From assembly GCF_000691805.2 (NCBI RefSeq), contig NZ_DF820490.1, positions 1,375 to 65,374 on the forward strand: a stretch of DNA of 64,000 nucleotides, written 5' to 3'. The stretch comes from Weissella oryzae SG25. GTDB lineage: Bacteria; Bacillota; Bacilli; Lactobacillales; Lactobacillaceae. The position numbers and the translations under genes are program-made. Below are positions 40,997-52,182 of the stretch, in pieces. The first letter of the stretch is position 1. Every line of letters starts with the position of its first letter. Under the pieces are notes generated by a model. The model did not search any database. It saw only the letters and a list, made by a program, of their open reading frames with translations, and had not been told where the DNA came from.

Positions 40997-42880
40997 ATGG
41001 CTAGTCGAATACCAGCAGAATTAGTTGATGAAATTCGACAAAAGGTAAATATTGTTGATGTAATTACCCCATACGTTCAATTACGAAAGCGGGGAGGTAA
41101 TTTGTTTGGCTTTTGTCCCTGGCATGAAGAGCGAACAGGTTCTTTTACAGTCAATGAAGAAAAACAAATCTTCCATTGCTTTTCTTGTGGCCGTGGTGGA
41201 AATGTCTTTAATTTTGTTATGGAGATGGAGAATTTATCCTTTCCACAAGCTGTTGCAAAGGTGGCTCCAATTGCCGGTCTAAACGTCGATGATAGCATGG
41301 TCAACAATGATAGTGCCGAACAAGTTTCTAATGAAGTTCGTGAACTTCGTGAGCTTTATGCTGAGGCTACAAAGTTGTATCATCACTTGCTTGTAAATAC
41401 TACGGCAGGTGAAGCTGCTTTAGATTATTTGCATGGTCGTGGTTTGGATGATGGAACGATTGATGCATTTATGTTAGGTTTCGCACCTGAAGGTAATGTA
41501 TTACTAGATTTTTTTACCGAACAAGGCAAGGATTATCAGTTATTACGACGATCAGAGCTTTTTGTTGAAAGAGACGACGGTAGTTTAGTTGATCGCTTTA
41601 GTAATCGCGTATTATTTACAATTCGTGATCGCAATGGACATCCAATTGCCTATTCTGGCCGTAAATTGACACAAAATGACGATCAGCCAAAATATATTAA
41701 TAGTCCAGAAAGCCCTTTGTTTAATAAATCACGTGAGCTTTTCAACTTTGATTTGGCGCGTAATGCAATCCGACAAAATAAAGAAGTTATCCTCTTAGAA
41801 GGGTATATGGATGTTATTGCAGCATTTCAAGCCGGAATAACTAATGCAGTGGCTTCCATGGGAACGAGTTTAACTCTTGATCAGGTTCAAATTATCGCCC
41901 GGCAAAGTGAAAAGATTTTTATTAGTTACGATGCTGACCATGCTGGTCAAGCCGCAACTAAACGAGCATTAGATATGATACAAAATGATGGTCGAATGCA
42001 GCCATTAATTGTACATATTCCAGGTACACAAGATCCAGATGAATTTTTTCGAAGCGAAGGCGCTGAGGCTTTTAAGCAGCTATTACAAAAGAATATTGAA
42101 ACACCAATTGCTTTTGGTTTGCGCTATTTACGAGATGGTCGAGATTTATCTAACTCTCAAGAACAACTTAATTATGTTAATGATGCAGTTAAATTAATTG
42201 CTAAAGAACGTGAACCAGTAGTTCGTGATCGTTTTTTACGTCAATTGGCTGATGAATTTAGTATTAGTTTAACCGCATTGAATGAGCAAGTTCGTCCCTT
42301 ATTAATGCAAGTAGCAGCTAGCCGACCAATTGGGAGGACAAAAAAACAAAGCCTAAGTACTGAATACTCAGAAAATAATTCAAAAAGTTTTACGTCATCT
42401 GAAATGAGTTTTAGTGCAACTCCTAAAGAGCGAATTTCCGGTATCGAAATGGCTCAGTCAATTTTATTGGCTTGGATGCTAAAAGAACATGAAGTATGGT
42501 TACAAGTAACTGCAAATCCAAACTTCCATTTTTCAGATGCAAATTATGAAACTTTGGTGATGTTAGCAAGTGCTTATAAAGCTGAACATCCTAGTTCAGT
42601 TATTGATTTAGCAAGTTTTATGGACTTTGTTAAGCGACCAGAGTTGACTAGAATCCTAGCTAGTTTCGAAGGTATTGAGGACGCCCTTTTTGAGGATCGA
42701 AGTAAAGTGGCAGATTATATTGAAGTAATAATGAATAAAATGCCGTTATCTGATAAAATAAGAACATTGCGGCGCGAATATTTAGAAGCAAAGCAAACTG
42801 GCGATTCGGCTCGTATTAGACAAAAAGGGGCTGAATTGATGAGTGCTTTGAAAGAAAAAGAAGCAAGCCGCTACGAATAA
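40997..42880 (+). CDS. dnaG: DNA primase
   Basis: A 627-residue protein with the N-terminal CHC2 zinc finger (CPWH and CFSC, about residues 40-65). The Toprim core follows ([14 protein letters not shown] and [11 protein letters not shown] with the acidic residues), then a C-terminal DnaB-interaction region. It makes the RNA primers for replication. GGGGGTGG precedes the ATG at 40997. It forms an operon with rpoD (14-base gap), the normal Firmicutes order. Confidence 0.97.
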   Translation: MASRIPAELVDEIRQKVNIVDVITPYVQLRKRGGNLFGFCPWHEERTGSFTVNEEKQIFHCFSCGRGGNVFNFVMEMENLSFPQAVAKVAPIAGLNVDDSMVNNDSAEQVSNEVRELRELYAEATKLYHHLLVNTTAGEAALDYLHGRGLDDGTIDAFMLGFAPEGNVLLDFFTEQGKDYQLLRRSELFVERDDGSLVDRFSNRVLFTIRDRNGHPIAYSGRKLTQNDDQPKYINSPESPLFNKSRELFNFDLARNAIRQNKEVILLEGYMDVIAAFQAGITNAVASMGTSLTLDQVQIIARQSEKIFISYDADHAGQAATKRALDMIQNDGRMQPLIVHIPGTQDPDEFFRSEGAEAFKQLLQKNIETPIAFGLRYLRDGRDLSNSQEQLNYVNDAVKLIAKEREPVVRDRFLRQLADEFSISLTALNEQVRPLLMQVAASRPIGRTKKQSLSTEYSENNSKSFTSSEMSFSATPKERISGIEMAQSILLAWMLKEHEVWLQVTANPNFHFSDANYETLVMLASAYKAEHPSSVIDLASFMDFVKRPELTRILASFEGIEDALFEDRSKVADYIEVIMNKMPLSDKIRTLRREYLEAKQTGDSARIRQKGAELMSALKEKEASRYE

Positions 42881-42894
42881 ATAGGGAGACTGAA

Positions 42895-44031
42895 ATGGCA
42901 AATACAAAAGTAAGTGCAAAAGCAATTGCCTTTGATCAAAAGACTTTTGATAGTACAATTAAAAAAATCATTAAAGAATTTAAAGCTGATAAGCAAGTTA
43001 AGGAAGACGCACTACAAGATGTTCTTGTAAAGCCAATGAATTTAAATGCTGATCAGATTGATGAATTATATGAAAAAATCGAAGCTGCCGGAATCTCAAT
43101 TGTAGACCAAGCCGGCGAACCAACTGCACGAGCTTTGGAAAATAAGAAGACCAAGCTTTCAGACAAAGAGCTCAAGCAAGCCGCTGATGCACCAACTGGT
43201 CTAAAAATTAATGATCCCGTGCGGATGTACTTAAAAGAAATTGGGCGTGTTTCTTTGTTGACTGGGGAAGAAGAAGTTTCCCTTGCTGAACGAATCGAAC
43301 AAGGTGATGAATTAGCTAAACAAGAACTAGCAGAAGCTAATTTGCGGCTAGTTGTTTCAATTGCCAAGCGTTACGTTGGTCGTGGTATGCAATTCTTGGA
43401 TTTGATTCAAGAGGGTAACATGGGCTTGATGAAGGCTGTTGAAAAGTTTGATTACCGAAAGGGATTCAAGTTCTCAACGTATGCAACTTGGTGGATTCGA
43501 CAAGCGATTACACGTGCCATTGCTGATCAAGCGCGAACAATCCGGATTCCAGTTCACATGGTTGAAACAATCAATAAGTTGATTCGTATTCAACGGCAAT
43601 TGTTGCAAGACCTTGGTCGCGAACCAACGCCTGAAGAAATTGGCGCTGAGATGGATATCGTAACTGATAAGGTTCGCGATATTTTGAAGATTGCACAAGA
43701 GCCAGTTTCTTTGGAAACACCAATTGGTGAAGAGGATGATTCTCACCTAGGTGATTTTATTGAAGATAATGAAGCCGTATCACCAGCTGATTCAGCCGCA
43801 TATCAAATGTTGAAGGAACAACTAGAAGGCGTGCTTGATACTTTGACTGATCGTGAAGAAAATGTTTTGCGACTACGTTTTGGACTTGAAGATGGTCGTA
43901 CTCGTACTTTGGAAGAAGTTGGTAAGGTCTTTGGCGTTACCCGTGAGCGGATTCGTCAGATTGAGGCTAAGGCGTTACGTAAGTTGCGCCACCCATCACG
44001 TTCAAAGCAATTGCGTGATTTCTTAGACTAA
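42895..44031 (+). CDS. rpoD: Primary sigma factor (sigma 70/sigma A)
   Basis: A 378-residue protein with region 1.1 at the N-terminus and region 1.2 ([16 protein letters not shown]). Region 2 carries the core-binding and -10 recognition motifs ([32 protein letters not shown]). Region 3 follows, and region 4 has the -35 helix-turn-helix ([20 protein letters not shown]). It directs RNA polymerase to housekeeping promoters. GGGAG precedes the ATG, and a strong terminator follows. Confidence 0.98.
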   Translation: MANTKVSAKAIAFDQKTFDSTIKKIIKEFKADKQVKEDALQDVLVKPMNLNADQIDELYEKIEAAGISIVDQAGEPTARALENKKTKLSDKELKQAADAPTGLKINDPVRMYLKEIGRVSLLTGEEEVSLAERIEQGDELAKQELAEANLRLVVSIAKRYVGRGMQFLDLIQEGNMGLMKAVEKFDYRKGFKFSTYATWWIRQAITRAIADQARTIRIPVHMVETINKLIRIQRQLLQDLGREPTPEEIGAEMDIVTDKVRDILKIAQEPVSLETPIGEEDDSHLGDFIEDNEAVSPADSAAYQMLKEQLEGVLDTLTDREENVLRLRFGLEDGRTRTLEEVGKVFGVTRERIRQIEAKALRKLRHPSRSKQLRDFLD

Positions 44032-44041
44032 GCGAAATAGC

Positions 44042-44081
44042 AAAAGAACCAGTAGGTGTAAACTTACTGGTTCTTTTATTA
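44042..44081 (+). terminator. Terminator of dnaG-rpoD
   Basis: AAGAACCAGTA pairs with TACTGGTTCTT across GGTGTAAACT, followed by TTATT. Confidence 0.85.
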
Positions 44082-44167
44082 TGACCATAGATATCTTGGC
44101 GGGTAACTTTTAATTTTAAAAGTTAACATGGTAAAATGTTAAGAGAAATCCACTGCGAGGAAATGAA

Positions 44168-44893
44168 ATGACAAAGGTTTTAATTGTTGACGACGAACCA
44201 GCTCTAGTAACATTAATGTCTTATAATTTGCAGAAAAATGAATTTGATGTGCTTACTGCTATTAATGGAATTGATGCGGAACAATTAATTGAAAATGTGT
44301 CAGATATTGATATTGTTCTTTTGGATGTAATGTTACCAGGTAAATCAGGTATTGAACTGACCAAGGAATTGCGTGGTCGGGGAAACCATATTCCGATTAT
44401 TTTGGTTACCGCTTTAGATGAAGAAATTGATAAAATTTTAGGTTTAGAAATTGGGGCCGATGACTATATCACAAAACCTTTCAGCCCACGGGAAGTGATT
44501 GCCCGAATTCGGGCGGTGCTACGCCGCTTTGAACTTGAGCCGGTCAAGAATAGCAATCAAAGTAATCCACAAATGAAGCACATAAAACAGATTGGTCATA
44601 TTACGATTGATTATGATAAGTTGGCTGTTCAACGGGATGGTGCTTTAGTTAAATTAACGCCTAAAGAGTATGAGCTATTAGTTTATTTGATTGAACGTGC
44701 TGATCGAGTTTTGGCTCGTGAAAACATTTTAGATGGCGTTTGGGACTTCAAGGAAACAGGTCCTGATACCCGAATGGTTGATATGCACATTTCGCATTTA
44801 CGTGAAAAATTAGAACTAGATCCTAAACATCCGATGATGCTCCAGACAGTTCGCGGTTTTGGCTATCGCTTCAATACTAAGGTGGATGAATAA
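44168..44893 (+). CDS. phoP: OmpR-family response regulator (PhoP-like)
   Basis: A 241-residue protein. The receiver domain has the acidic pair VDDEP, the phospho-Asp in VLLDVMLPG, and the conserved Lys in ITKPFSPRE. The winged-helix output domain (about residues 140-235) ends VRGFGYRF. Paired with the sensor kinase downstream. The PAS-containing kinase partner favours the phosphate-type PhoP over WalR, and no yycH/yycI follows, but the signal cannot be read from the sequence. Confidence 0.85.
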   Translation: MTKVLIVDDEPALVTLMSYNLQKNEFDVLTAINGIDAEQLIENVSDIDIVLLDVMLPGKSGIELTKELRGRGNHIPIILVTALDEEIDKILGLEIGADDYITKPFSPREVIARIRAVLRRFELEPVKNSNQSNPQMKHIKQIGHITIDYDKLAVQRDGALVKLTPKEYELLVYLIERADRVLARENILDGVWDFKETGPDTRMVDMHISHLREKLELDPKHPMMLQTVRGFGYRFNTKVDE

Positions 44894-44894
44894 G

Positions 44895-46268
44895 ATGCGG
44901 ACCTTTATTAAACGCTTTAGTCAAATTTTTGTATCTTTTTTGCTAGCAACTTTTTTACTACTAGAATTATTAGCCAACAGTAGTCCAGCTGTAAAAAGTA
45001 TTAATTGGTCAGAAATAACCTTAATTGTTTTACTTTTTGCGACTGTAGGAGCAGCTGTAATGACTTATCGTGAAAAACGACGGATTAGTCAGCTTGCGTT
45101 AATTATGGATAAACTAGCGCTCTTACAGGATGCTAAACTAAATGATGGTTTAATTTTGTTAAAGCCAGGTGATGATTATTATGCTTTAGCTCAATCAATT
45201 AATGCAGTCCAGGCAGTCAATACGCAACACTTAAAACAGCTACAACAACAAGATGCAATTTTGCAGACTTTGATGACTAATCTACCAATCGGGGTTCTAC
45301 AAATCGAATCAGATCGACGTTTGAGTTTGATGAATCAACAAGCTAGTAATATTTTAGCTTTAGATTTGAATAAGGTTGATCAGGCTTACGATGATGTTTT
45401 ACAACAACATCAATTGTTAAGCATGATTGAGCATGGTTTGGCTAATCACGGCTCTGAACGCGAACAAATTAACCTGCAATTTAATGGACAAACAAAAGTT
45501 TTGGATGTAACTGCAGTGTACTATCGAACACGCGCTAGTCATTTTGCTTTGCTGGTATTGTTGTATGACATAACTGATTTAACGCGGTTACAAAATGGTC
45601 AAAATGATTTCGTGGCAAATGCCTCGCACGAGTTACGGACGCCATTAACTGCAATTTCAGGTTTTGTTGAAACCTTATTGGCAGGTGCTGCAAATGATTC
45701 TGAGGTTCGCCAAGAATTTTTAATGATTATTCAGGATGAAACCAAACGTTTGTTGGCTCTAACCGAGGATATTTTGACTTTGGCTAAAAATAATTTACAG
45801 CAGTATCAATATGAAACGATTAATCTAGCTGAAATCAGTCAAGAAATTTTACGTAGTCAAACTAAACAAATTACTGAAGCAAATCTACAGATTGAAAATC
45901 ACATTAATCAATATGTGAATATTAAATATGCACTTGAGCCAATTTATCAAATTTTAAATAATTTAATCACAAATGCCATTAAATACAACCGAATCAATGG
46001 TAAAATTGATATATTTGCTCGAGTATCAAATATGACTTTGACGATTCAAGTTAAGGACACTGGCCTTGGCATTTCAAGTGAAGAACAAGAACGGATATTT
46101 GAGCGCTTTTATCGAGTTGATAAATCACGCCAAAAGAAGATTGCCGGTACCGGTTTAGGACTATCAATTGTACAAAATATTGTTGATCAGGCGGACGGCA
46201 CGGTAGCTGTTGATTCTCAAGTCGGCGTTGGTACAACCATGACGGTTGTGTTACCTTTAAATAAATAG
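44895..46268 (+). CDS. phoR: Sensor histidine kinase (PhoR-like)
   Basis: A 457-residue protein with two N-terminal membrane segments (about residues 10-30 and 38-58) and a short linker. A PAS-like domain (about 130-230), HisKA with NASHELRTPLTAISG (phospho-His) and HATPase_c with NLITNAIKYN and GTGLGLSIV follow. The ATG at 44895 has AGGTGG upstream; an overlapping ATG at 44886 is possible. The gap between the two helices is very short, so it has no real extracellular sensor domain, as in short PhoR forms. Confidence 0.85.
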   Translation: MRTFIKRFSQIFVSFLLATFLLLELLANSSPAVKSINWSEITLIVLLFATVGAAVMTYREKRRISQLALIMDKLALLQDAKLNDGLILLKPGDDYYALAQSINAVQAVNTQHLKQLQQQDAILQTLMTNLPIGVLQIESDRRLSLMNQQASNILALDLNKVDQAYDDVLQQHQLLSMIEHGLANHGSEREQINLQFNGQTKVLDVTAVYYRTRASHFALLVLLYDITDLTRLQNGQNDFVANASHELRTPLTAISGFVETLLAGAANDSEVRQEFLMIIQDETKRLLALTEDILTLAKNNLQQYQYETINLAEISQEILRSQTKQITEANLQIENHINQYVNIKYALEPIYQILNNLITNAIKYNRINGKIDIFARVSNMTLTIQVKDTGLGISSEEQERIFERFYRVDKSRQKKIAGTGLGLSIVQNIVDQADGTVAVDSQVGVGTTMTVVLPLNK

Positions 46269-46294
46269 TTTTAATACGGATAGGAAAAAAGAAA

Positions 46295-46936
46295 ATGACA
46301 GATGCACGTCCTGTAGTAATTGGTGTTACTGGTGGTTCTGGTTCAGGTAAAACGACGGTAAGTCGTGATATTGTTGAACGGTTGCAAGGCGAATCAGTAG
46401 TTATGATTCCCCAAGATGCTTATTACAAAGATCAAAGTGAAAAGGCAATGGCTGACCGCGTTAAGACAAATTATGATCATCCAGATGCTTTTGATCATGA
46501 GCTTTTAATTCAGCAAGTTAAACAACTGTTAGCGGGACAAACAATTGAACAACCAATTTATGATTACAGTCAACATACCCGGGCTAGCAATACAGTGACA
46601 ATTGAGCCGGCAGACGTAATTATTTTGGAAGGAGTTCTATTATTTGTTGATTCAGCAGTAAGAGACCTGCTTGATATTAAAATTTTCGTTGATACTGATG
46701 ATGATTTGCGTTTTATTCGCCGCTTACAACGTGATATTACCGAGCGTGGCCGAACAGCAGATAGTGTTATTGAACAGTATTTGGAAACAGTTAAGCCTAT
46801 GTACCACCAGTTTGTTGAGCCTTCAAAGCGTTATGCAGATATTATTTTACCTGAGGGTGGCGAAAACACGGTTGGTATCAATATGCTAGAAGCACAGATT
46901 CGAGATATTCTAACCCGAGTTGCAGCTAGCCGTTAG
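46295..46936 (+). CDS. udk: Uridine kinase
   Basis: A 213-residue protein with Walker A GVTGGSGSGKTT, the substrate motif YYKDQSEK, DHPDAFDHELL, and the LEGVLLF/IFVDTDDDLRFIRRLQRD region. It phosphorylates uridine and cytidine in pyrimidine salvage. It starts 26 bases after phoR and 14 bases before the peptidase gene. The length is normal for the family. Confidence 0.95.
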   Translation: MTDARPVVIGVTGGSGSGKTTVSRDIVERLQGESVVMIPQDAYYKDQSEKAMADRVKTNYDHPDAFDHELLIQQVKQLLAGQTIEQPIYDYSQHTRASNTVTIEPADVIILEGVLLFVDSAVRDLLDIKIFVDTDDDLRFIRRLQRDITERGRTADSVIEQYLETVKPMYHQFVEPSKRYADIILPEGGENTVGINMLEAQIRDILTRVAASR

Positions 46937-46950
46937 AAAGGGTCGATGAA

Positions 46951-48024
46951 ATGGAAGAGCGAATTTGGCAACGAATTGTTAAATATACTGAGTTACAAGG
47001 AACTTCTGGACAAGAACAACTTGTTCGAAAGGCTTTTAGGGCTGACCTTACTCCTTTAGTTGATGAAATTAAACAAAACGGTTTGGGCGGTATTTATGGT
47101 GTACGTAAGCACGCCGACCAAGCAGCCCCCAAGATTATGTTTGGTGCACACTTGGATGAAGTTGGTTTTCTTGTTGCGCAAATTACTCCACAAGGTTTGA
47201 TGGCCGTTAGAGCTGTTGGCGGTTGGAATCCCTATACAATTTCATCGCAACGCTTTACCTTATTTACCCGGGAACATACTTACCCGGTAGTATCATCAGC
47301 GGTATCACCACACTTTATGCGAACTGGGAATCAAACGGGTATGCCAGCAGTCGAAGATACTTTATTTGATGCAGGCTTTACTAGTTATGATGAGGCTTAT
47401 GCTTTTGGTGTGCGACCAGGTGATTTCATTGTGCCGGATGTTAAAACTCAACTATTGGCCAACAAAAAGCGGGTTGTTTCAAAAAGCTGGGATAATCGGT
47501 TTGGCTTGGTCACAATTTTGGGAGCCTTAGAGCACCTAAAAGATATTGATTTGCCAAACCAGTTAATTATGGGGGCAAACGTACAAGAAGAAGTCGGTAC
47601 GCGAGGCGTTGGACCAGCGGTTCATCAGTTAAATCCAGACATCTTTTTTGCCTTGGATTCATCAGCGGCTGATGATATTCATGGTAAAAGCGGACAAGGA
47701 CAACTTGATCAAGGCACGATTTTACGCGTTTTTGATCCAGGTGTAATTATGCCTTTGCGTTTGAAAGAATTTATCCTAGATATTGCTAGTGATGCGGGGA
47801 TTCCCTTACAGTATTTCTTAGCGCAAGGTGGCACCGATGCTCGGTCAGCACAATCCGAAAATATGGGTATTCCATCGGTTGCCCTAGGGGTTGTTTCACG
47901 CTACATTCATACACATCAAACTGTATGGTCAATTAGTGATTTTGAGGCAGCACAGGCCTTAGTTGAAAAGTTAGCGGTAAGTTTAGATCAAACTACGGTT
48001 AATACAATTATTTATGGTGATTAA
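46951..48024 (+). CDS. pepA: M42 family glutamyl/deblocking aminopeptidase
   Basis: A 357-residue protein with the M42 metal-binding residues in GAHLDEVGF, KSWDNRFG and QEEVGTRG, and a C-terminal GGTDARSAQ. It is a cytosolic dinuclear metal aminopeptidase. In lactococci this family (PepA) removes N-terminal Glu and Asp. GAAAGGGTCG precedes the ATG. Confidence 0.9.
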   Translation: MEERIWQRIVKYTELQGTSGQEQLVRKAFRADLTPLVDEIKQNGLGGIYGVRKHADQAAPKIMFGAHLDEVGFLVAQITPQGLMAVRAVGGWNPYTISSQRFTLFTREHTYPVVSSAVSPHFMRTGNQTGMPAVEDTLFDAGFTSYDEAYAFGVRPGDFIVPDVKTQLLANKKRVVSKSWDNRFGLVTILGALEHLKDIDLPNQLIMGANVQEEVGTRGVGPAVHQLNPDIFFALDSSAADDIHGKSGQGQLDQGTILRVFDPGVIMPLRLKEFILDIASDAGIPLQYFLAQGGTDARSAQSENMGIPSVALGVVSRYIHTHQTVWSISDFEAAQALVEKLAVSLDQTTVNTIIYGD

Positions 48025-48042
48025 GAAGATGGAGAAATTTAT

Positions 48043-48684
48043 ATGTTAATTGCAAGTTATAACCTTAAAGCTTTAGGGGATGTTTTGCTTATTTTGACGG
48101 CACCAGCTAGCCAAGAGCAGATTGTTAAAAAGCAAGGTAATGTCATTCGAATTGAAAATGCTAATGGTGAGCTACTAGGTGTTAACTTCCTAGCAGCTTC
48201 AGAAATCATCGACTTAACTGGTCTAAATGGCTCAATTCAACTATCAGCTGAACAAGTTACTAAGCTGAATGCAACCATGGAAGCAGCAGGTTTCCCCGGT
48301 GATTTAGTTGCTGATTTAGAGCCTAAGTTTGTCGTTGGTTATGTTGAAAAAACTGAACCCCATCCAGATTCTGACCACTTAAAAATAACTACAACGTTAA
48401 TTGATAATGATCAACGTTTACAAATTGTTTCTGGTTCACCTAACATGCAAGCTGATATTAAAGTTGTAGTTGCTAAAGTAGGTGCCATGATGCCATCAGG
48501 TTTAATCATTTGGCCAGGTGAATTAAGGGGAGTAGCCTCAAACGGGATGATTGTGTCAGGCCGTGAGTTGATGTTACCAAATGCACCACAAGTACCTGGT
48601 GCATTAATTTTGCCCAATGATTTTGCTCCAGTAGGTAGTGTTTTTGATCGAACAACAAGTGCAGCTCAAGCAATTTTTGAATAA
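48043..48684 (+). CDS. ytpR: YtpR-like tRNA-binding-domain protein
   Basis: A 213-residue protein with an N-terminal DUF4479-like part. A C-terminal tRNA-binding OB fold follows (about residues 95-200): VGYVEKTEPHPDSDHLKITT, VSGSPNMQ, VVVAKVGAMMPSG and SNGMIVSGREL. This is the EMAP/PheT-N domain as a stand-alone protein. The function is not settled. It is encoded just before murC, an order common in Lactobacillales. Confidence 0.9.
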   Translation: MLIASYNLKALGDVLLILTAPASQEQIVKKQGNVIRIENANGELLGVNFLAASEIIDLTGLNGSIQLSAEQVTKLNATMEAAGFPGDLVADLEPKFVVGYVEKTEPHPDSDHLKITTTLIDNDQRLQIVSGSPNMQADIKVVVAKVGAMMPSGLIIWPGELRGVASNGMIVSGRELMLPNAPQVPGALILPNDFAPVGSVFDRTTSAAQAIFE

Positions 48685-48700
48685 GAAAGGTCGGTAACTT

Positions 48701-49045
48701 ATGGTGGAACCACGACCAATTGTTTACTATGAAAATCTAGCCAATTCACATATGCACTATGTAGACCAATTGATGGCACAAAAAGTCTCTTATATTTTAT
48801 TAGTCAACTCAAATACTTTAGAACCTGTTATTAACTTAGACCAAGCAGCGGTTCAGGTGGTTACCTTAACGCCACAAAAAGTAGTTGCACCAGCTAAGAC
48901 GACTAAAGAAGCGATTAATACAAAAGTTAATCATAAAAGACTACCTAAGGTTTCAACAGGATTGGGGCTTAAATTAGATGACATTATTGCTGAGGAAGCC
49001 CAGGTTGCTGCTAAAAAAACGGATGACAATTACTTTACTCATTAA
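48701..49045 (+). CDS. Unknown protein between ytpR and murC
   Basis: A 114-residue soluble protein with an N-terminal part of about 60 residues (PIVYYENLANSHMHYVDQLMAQKVSYILLVN) and a basic, Lys/Ala/Thr-rich tail. AGAAAGG lies before the ATG. It is translated between ytpR and murC with short gaps. I know no function; it may be genus-specific. Confidence 0.7.
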   Translation: MVEPRPIVYYENLANSHMHYVDQLMAQKVSYILLVNSNTLEPVINLDQAAVQVVTLTPQKVVAPAKTTKEAINTKVNHKRLPKVSTGLGLKLDDIIAEEAQVAAKKTDDNYFTH

Positions 49046-49093
49046 TAAATGAATAAAGTAATTGCTGTGCGATTAAAAGACAAGGATAAAAAA

Positions 49094-50440
49094 ATGGATA
49101 AAGATGTATCTTATTACTTTATTGGAATCAAGGGCTCAGGTATGAGCGCACTAGCCTTAATCTTGCATGATCAAGGCTATCAGGTTTCAGGCTCAGATAT
49201 TGATGAATATACATTTACTCAAAAGCCACTTAAGGCAGCGGGAATTACAATGTATTCATTTTCAGCGGATAACATCAAGCCAGGAATGACAATTATTCGT
49301 GGAAATGCGTTTACCGATGACCAAGTTGAAGTTGCAGCTGCTTTGGACTTAGGCAACCAAGTAACTTTGTTGACCTATCCAGAAATGGTTGAAAAGCTAA
49401 TTCAGCAATATACAGCAATTGGAGTTGCGGGGGCGCATGGTAAGACTTCCACAACAGGTTTGTTGGCCCACGTACTCTCTGGTATTGCACCAACATCTTA
49501 TTTAATTGGTGATGGTACTGGTAAAGGAATCCCAGATGCCCGCTTCTTTATTTTTGAAGCAGATGAATACCGACGCCATTTCGCCGACTATACGCCTGAT
49601 TACGCTATTATGACGAATATTGACTTTGACCACCCGGATTATTTCAGTGGTCTAGATGATGTGCGACTGGCCTTTGAAGAATTTGGTAGTAAAGTTAAAA
49701 AGGGTATTTTAGCTTGGGGAGATGATGCTGAATTACGCTTGTTAGCTAAGGATATTGATGTACCAGTTTACTTTTACGGCGTAAATCCGGATACGGATGA
49801 TTTCTATGTTAAAGATGTTAAACGGACAACTGCTGGGTCGAGTTTTACAGTTTACTATCATGATGAAGAATTAGGACGCTTTACCGTACCTTTGTTTGGC
49901 CGCCATGGAATTTTAAACTCTTTGGCAACGATTGCAATTGCTTATATGGAAGAAGTCGATATGGACTTAGTTCGTAAAGAATTACTTTCATTTAAAGGCG
50001 TAAAACGCCGCTTTACTGAGAAGCAAATTGGACCGGTTACAATTATTGATGATTATGCACATCATCCATCAGAAATTACTGCAACGATTGATGCTGCTAG
50101 ACAAAAGTACCCAGATCGTGAGCTAGTTGCTGTTTTCCAACCACATACCTTTTCACGTACGATTGCTTACTTAGAGGATTTTGCTAAGGCATTAAACTTA
50201 GCAGACCGGGTTTATCTAACTGACATTTTTGCGTCAGCCCGTGAAAAAGCTGGTAATATTTCATCAGCTGACTTAGGGTCTAAAATCGCCAAGTTCGATG
50301 GGATTGTTTCACCAACTGACGTAGCACCATTACTTGATCATGAAGACGGTGTCTTTATTTTCATGGGGGCTGGTGATTTACAAAATACAGAATTTGCTTA
50401 CGAAAAATTATTAGCAAATACACAAAGTAATTTGCAGTAA
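49094..50440 (+). CDS. murC: UDP-N-acetylmuramate-L-alanine ligase
   Basis: A 448-residue protein with the N-terminal dinucleotide-like motif [13 protein letters not shown]. The ATP site is [22 protein letters not shown] and the C-terminal [10 protein letters not shown] and QPHTFSRT motifs of MurC follow. It adds the first amino acid to the peptidoglycan precursor. The frame is open back to 49049, but the ATG at 49094 follows AAGGA and fits the family start. Confidence 0.95.
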   Translation: MDKDVSYYFIGIKGSGMSALALILHDQGYQVSGSDIDEYTFTQKPLKAAGITMYSFSADNIKPGMTIIRGNAFTDDQVEVAAALDLGNQVTLLTYPEMVEKLIQQYTAIGVAGAHGKTSTTGLLAHVLSGIAPTSYLIGDGTGKGIPDARFFIFEADEYRRHFADYTPDYAIMTNIDFDHPDYFSGLDDVRLAFEEFGSKVKKGILAWGDDAELRLLAKDIDVPVYFYGVNPDTDDFYVKDVKRTTAGSSFTVYYHDEELGRFTVPLFGRHGILNSLATIAIAYMEEVDMDLVRKELLSFKGVKRRFTEKQIGPVTIIDDYAHHPSEITATIDAARQKYPDRELVAVFQPHTFSRTIAYLEDFAKALNLADRVYLTDIFASAREKAGNISSADLGSKIAKFDGIVSPTDVAPLLDHEDGVFIFMGAGDLQNTEFAYEKLLANTQSNLQ

Positions 50441-50533
50441 AGATATCAGCCTGCTACAATATCTTGCATAGGGATAACGGCACCTAAGTTACAAGCGCTC
50501 AAGCTTTATGTATAAATAGGTAGAAAAGAGGGA

Positions 50534-51262
50534 ATGATGATGGATAATTTCAAACCTAAAATGCGCGTTGTTAATCCTGATAGTGCGGGGTTGAACAGCT
50601 TTTTCAAAAGAGTATATAGTTATATGACGATGGCCTTGTTAGTTACAGCAGGGACGGCATACCTTGGAGCAACAATTTTCCGAGCACAGATTATTGCGAT
50701 TTTTAGTTCAGGCATTTCTCAATTAGCTTTAATTGCAGTTATGTTTGGAATCGTGTGGATGTTTTCACGTCGGGTCTTACAAAATCCGGCACAAGCCTTT
50801 GGAATGTTGATGGGTTACGCTGTTATTAACGGTGTTTTCTTCTCAACCATTGGTTTGATGTTTAATTTGTCAACAATTGCAGCAGCTTTGCTTACAACTG
50901 CATTGCTTTTCGCTGGAATGGCAGTTTATGGCTTTACAACAAAGCGTTCAATGGCTTCAATGGGGGCAATCCTCTTTGGTGGGGTAATTGCCTTGATTAT
51001 TGGCGGTATTATTAATATCTTTTTCTTTAATAGTATTGTCTTCTTATTCTTATCAGTTGTTGGAGTGATTGTCTTTGCGCTATTGACAGCTTATGATATG
51101 AATCGTCTCAAGACCATGTACAATGAATATGGTGGTCAGGGTCAGGCAACTGTTGAACAAGGCTTAGCTGTTTCTGGAGCACTTAGTTTATATATGGATT
51201 TCATTAATTTGTTTATCTATATTTTACGTTTGTTCTCAGTCTTTGGCGGAAGCCGCAACTAA
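50534..51262 (+). CDS. Bax inhibitor-1 family membrane protein
   Basis: A 242-residue protein with about seven membrane segments. The Bax-inhibitor/YccA-like pattern is visible in YMTMALLVTAGTAYLGA, AFGMLMGYAVINGVFFS and the C-terminal ALSLYMDFINLFIYILRLF. Bacterial members (YetJ type) are pH-dependent calcium leak channels. AGAGGG precedes the ATG; three ATG codons are clustered at the start. Confidence 0.9.
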   Translation: MMMDNFKPKMRVVNPDSAGLNSFFKRVYSYMTMALLVTAGTAYLGATIFRAQIIAIFSSGISQLALIAVMFGIVWMFSRRVLQNPAQAFGMLMGYAVINGVFFSTIGLMFNLSTIAAALLTTALLFAGMAVYGFTTKRSMASMGAILFGGVIALIIGGIINIFFFNSIVFLFLSVVGVIVFALLTAYDMNRLKTMYNEYGGQGQATVEQGLAVSGALSLYMDFINLFIYILRLFSVFGGSRN

Positions 51263-51271
51263 AAAATAAAA

Positions 51272-51350
51272 AAGGTTCATGGGTCGACATGAACCTTTGA
51301 GGTGTACCTCGAAAGTTAAACTAACTTTTTGGGGTACACCTTATTTTTAT
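51272..51350. terminator. Double hairpin between convergent genes
   Basis: AAAGGTTCATG/CATGAACCTTT and AGGTGTACC/GGTACACCT stand one after the other, with A and T tracts at the ends. They can stop transcription from both sides. Confidence 0.8.
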
Positions 51351-51369
51351 ATTTTTAACTTACGATATT

Positions 51370-52182
51370 TTAGCCGCGACCACCTTGAAATTCGTTATAT
51401 AAGGTAATCCCACCATCAATGTACAGGGTAGTACCCGTAATATAGCTTGCTTCAGATGAAATTAACCAAACTGCAGCATTAGCAACATCCAAGGGGTCGC
51501 CGATGCGCTTCATTGGAATCATATCAGTTGTATCTTTACGTACTGCTGGATCCGCAAAACGCTCAGCGTTGATGGGAGTTTCAAGGGCGCCGGGAGAAAT
51601 TGCATTGATGCGGATACCTTTGTCGGCATACTCAAGGGCTGAAGTTTTGGTAAACATTAACACACCAGCTTTAGCAGTTGCGTAGGAAGCATAAGTTGGC
51701 CAAGGAATTTTATCATGAATTGAAGATGTATTTAAAATTTGTCCAACCTTGTTATGGGTTAAAAAGTGGTTAATCGCAATTTTTGTGCCCAAGAACACAC
51801 CATCTAAATCAACATGAATTACTCGTTGCCAATCACGATAATCAGTCAAATGCGTAGCGGATTGAATCTCAAAACCAGCATTATTTACCCATACGTCAAG
51901 ATCACCAAAAGCTTCGATTGCCTTATCGTAAATTGCTTGAACACCGGCTTCTGTACCAACATCGGCCTTAATTGCTACTGCATGTCCACCAGATTGCTCA
52001 ATCAAATAAATAATACCGTCAATTGCTTTATCATCTGGTGAAAAGTAATTAATCACCACATTCATACCTTCAGCACCCATGTGACGTGCAATTGCTTCAC
52101 CAATTCCTGAAGAAGAACCTGTTACAACAGCAGTTTTACCAGCTAAATCAGGATAACGAGTATTGTAGTTTTGCCCTTTCAT
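51370..52182 (-). CDS. Short-chain dehydrogenase (glucose 1-dehydrogenase-like)
   Basis: A 270-residue protein with the SDR cofactor motif TGSSSGIGEAIA, the NAG motif (WVNNAGFE), catalytic Ser in ILNTSSIHDKIPW, YASYATAK (Tyr and Lys) and a C-terminal YITGTTLYIDGG. It reduces or oxidises a sugar or alcohol with NAD(P). Similarity is highest to glucose 1-dehydrogenase-type enzymes, but the substrate is not certain. It is a single gene on the minus strand. Confidence 0.85.
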   Translation of the reverse strand: MKGQNYNTRYPDLAGKTAVVTGSSSGIGEAIARHMGAEGMNVVINYFSPDDKAIDGIIYLIEQSGGHAVAIKADVGTEAGVQAIYDKAIEAFGDLDVWVNNAGFEIQSATHLTDYRDWQRVIHVDLDGVFLGTKIAINHFLTHNKVGQILNTSSIHDKIPWPTYASYATAKAGVLMFTKTSALEYADKGIRINAISPGALETPINAERFADPAVRKDTTDMIPMKRIGDPLDVANAAVWLISSEASYITGTTLYIDGGITLYNEFQGGRG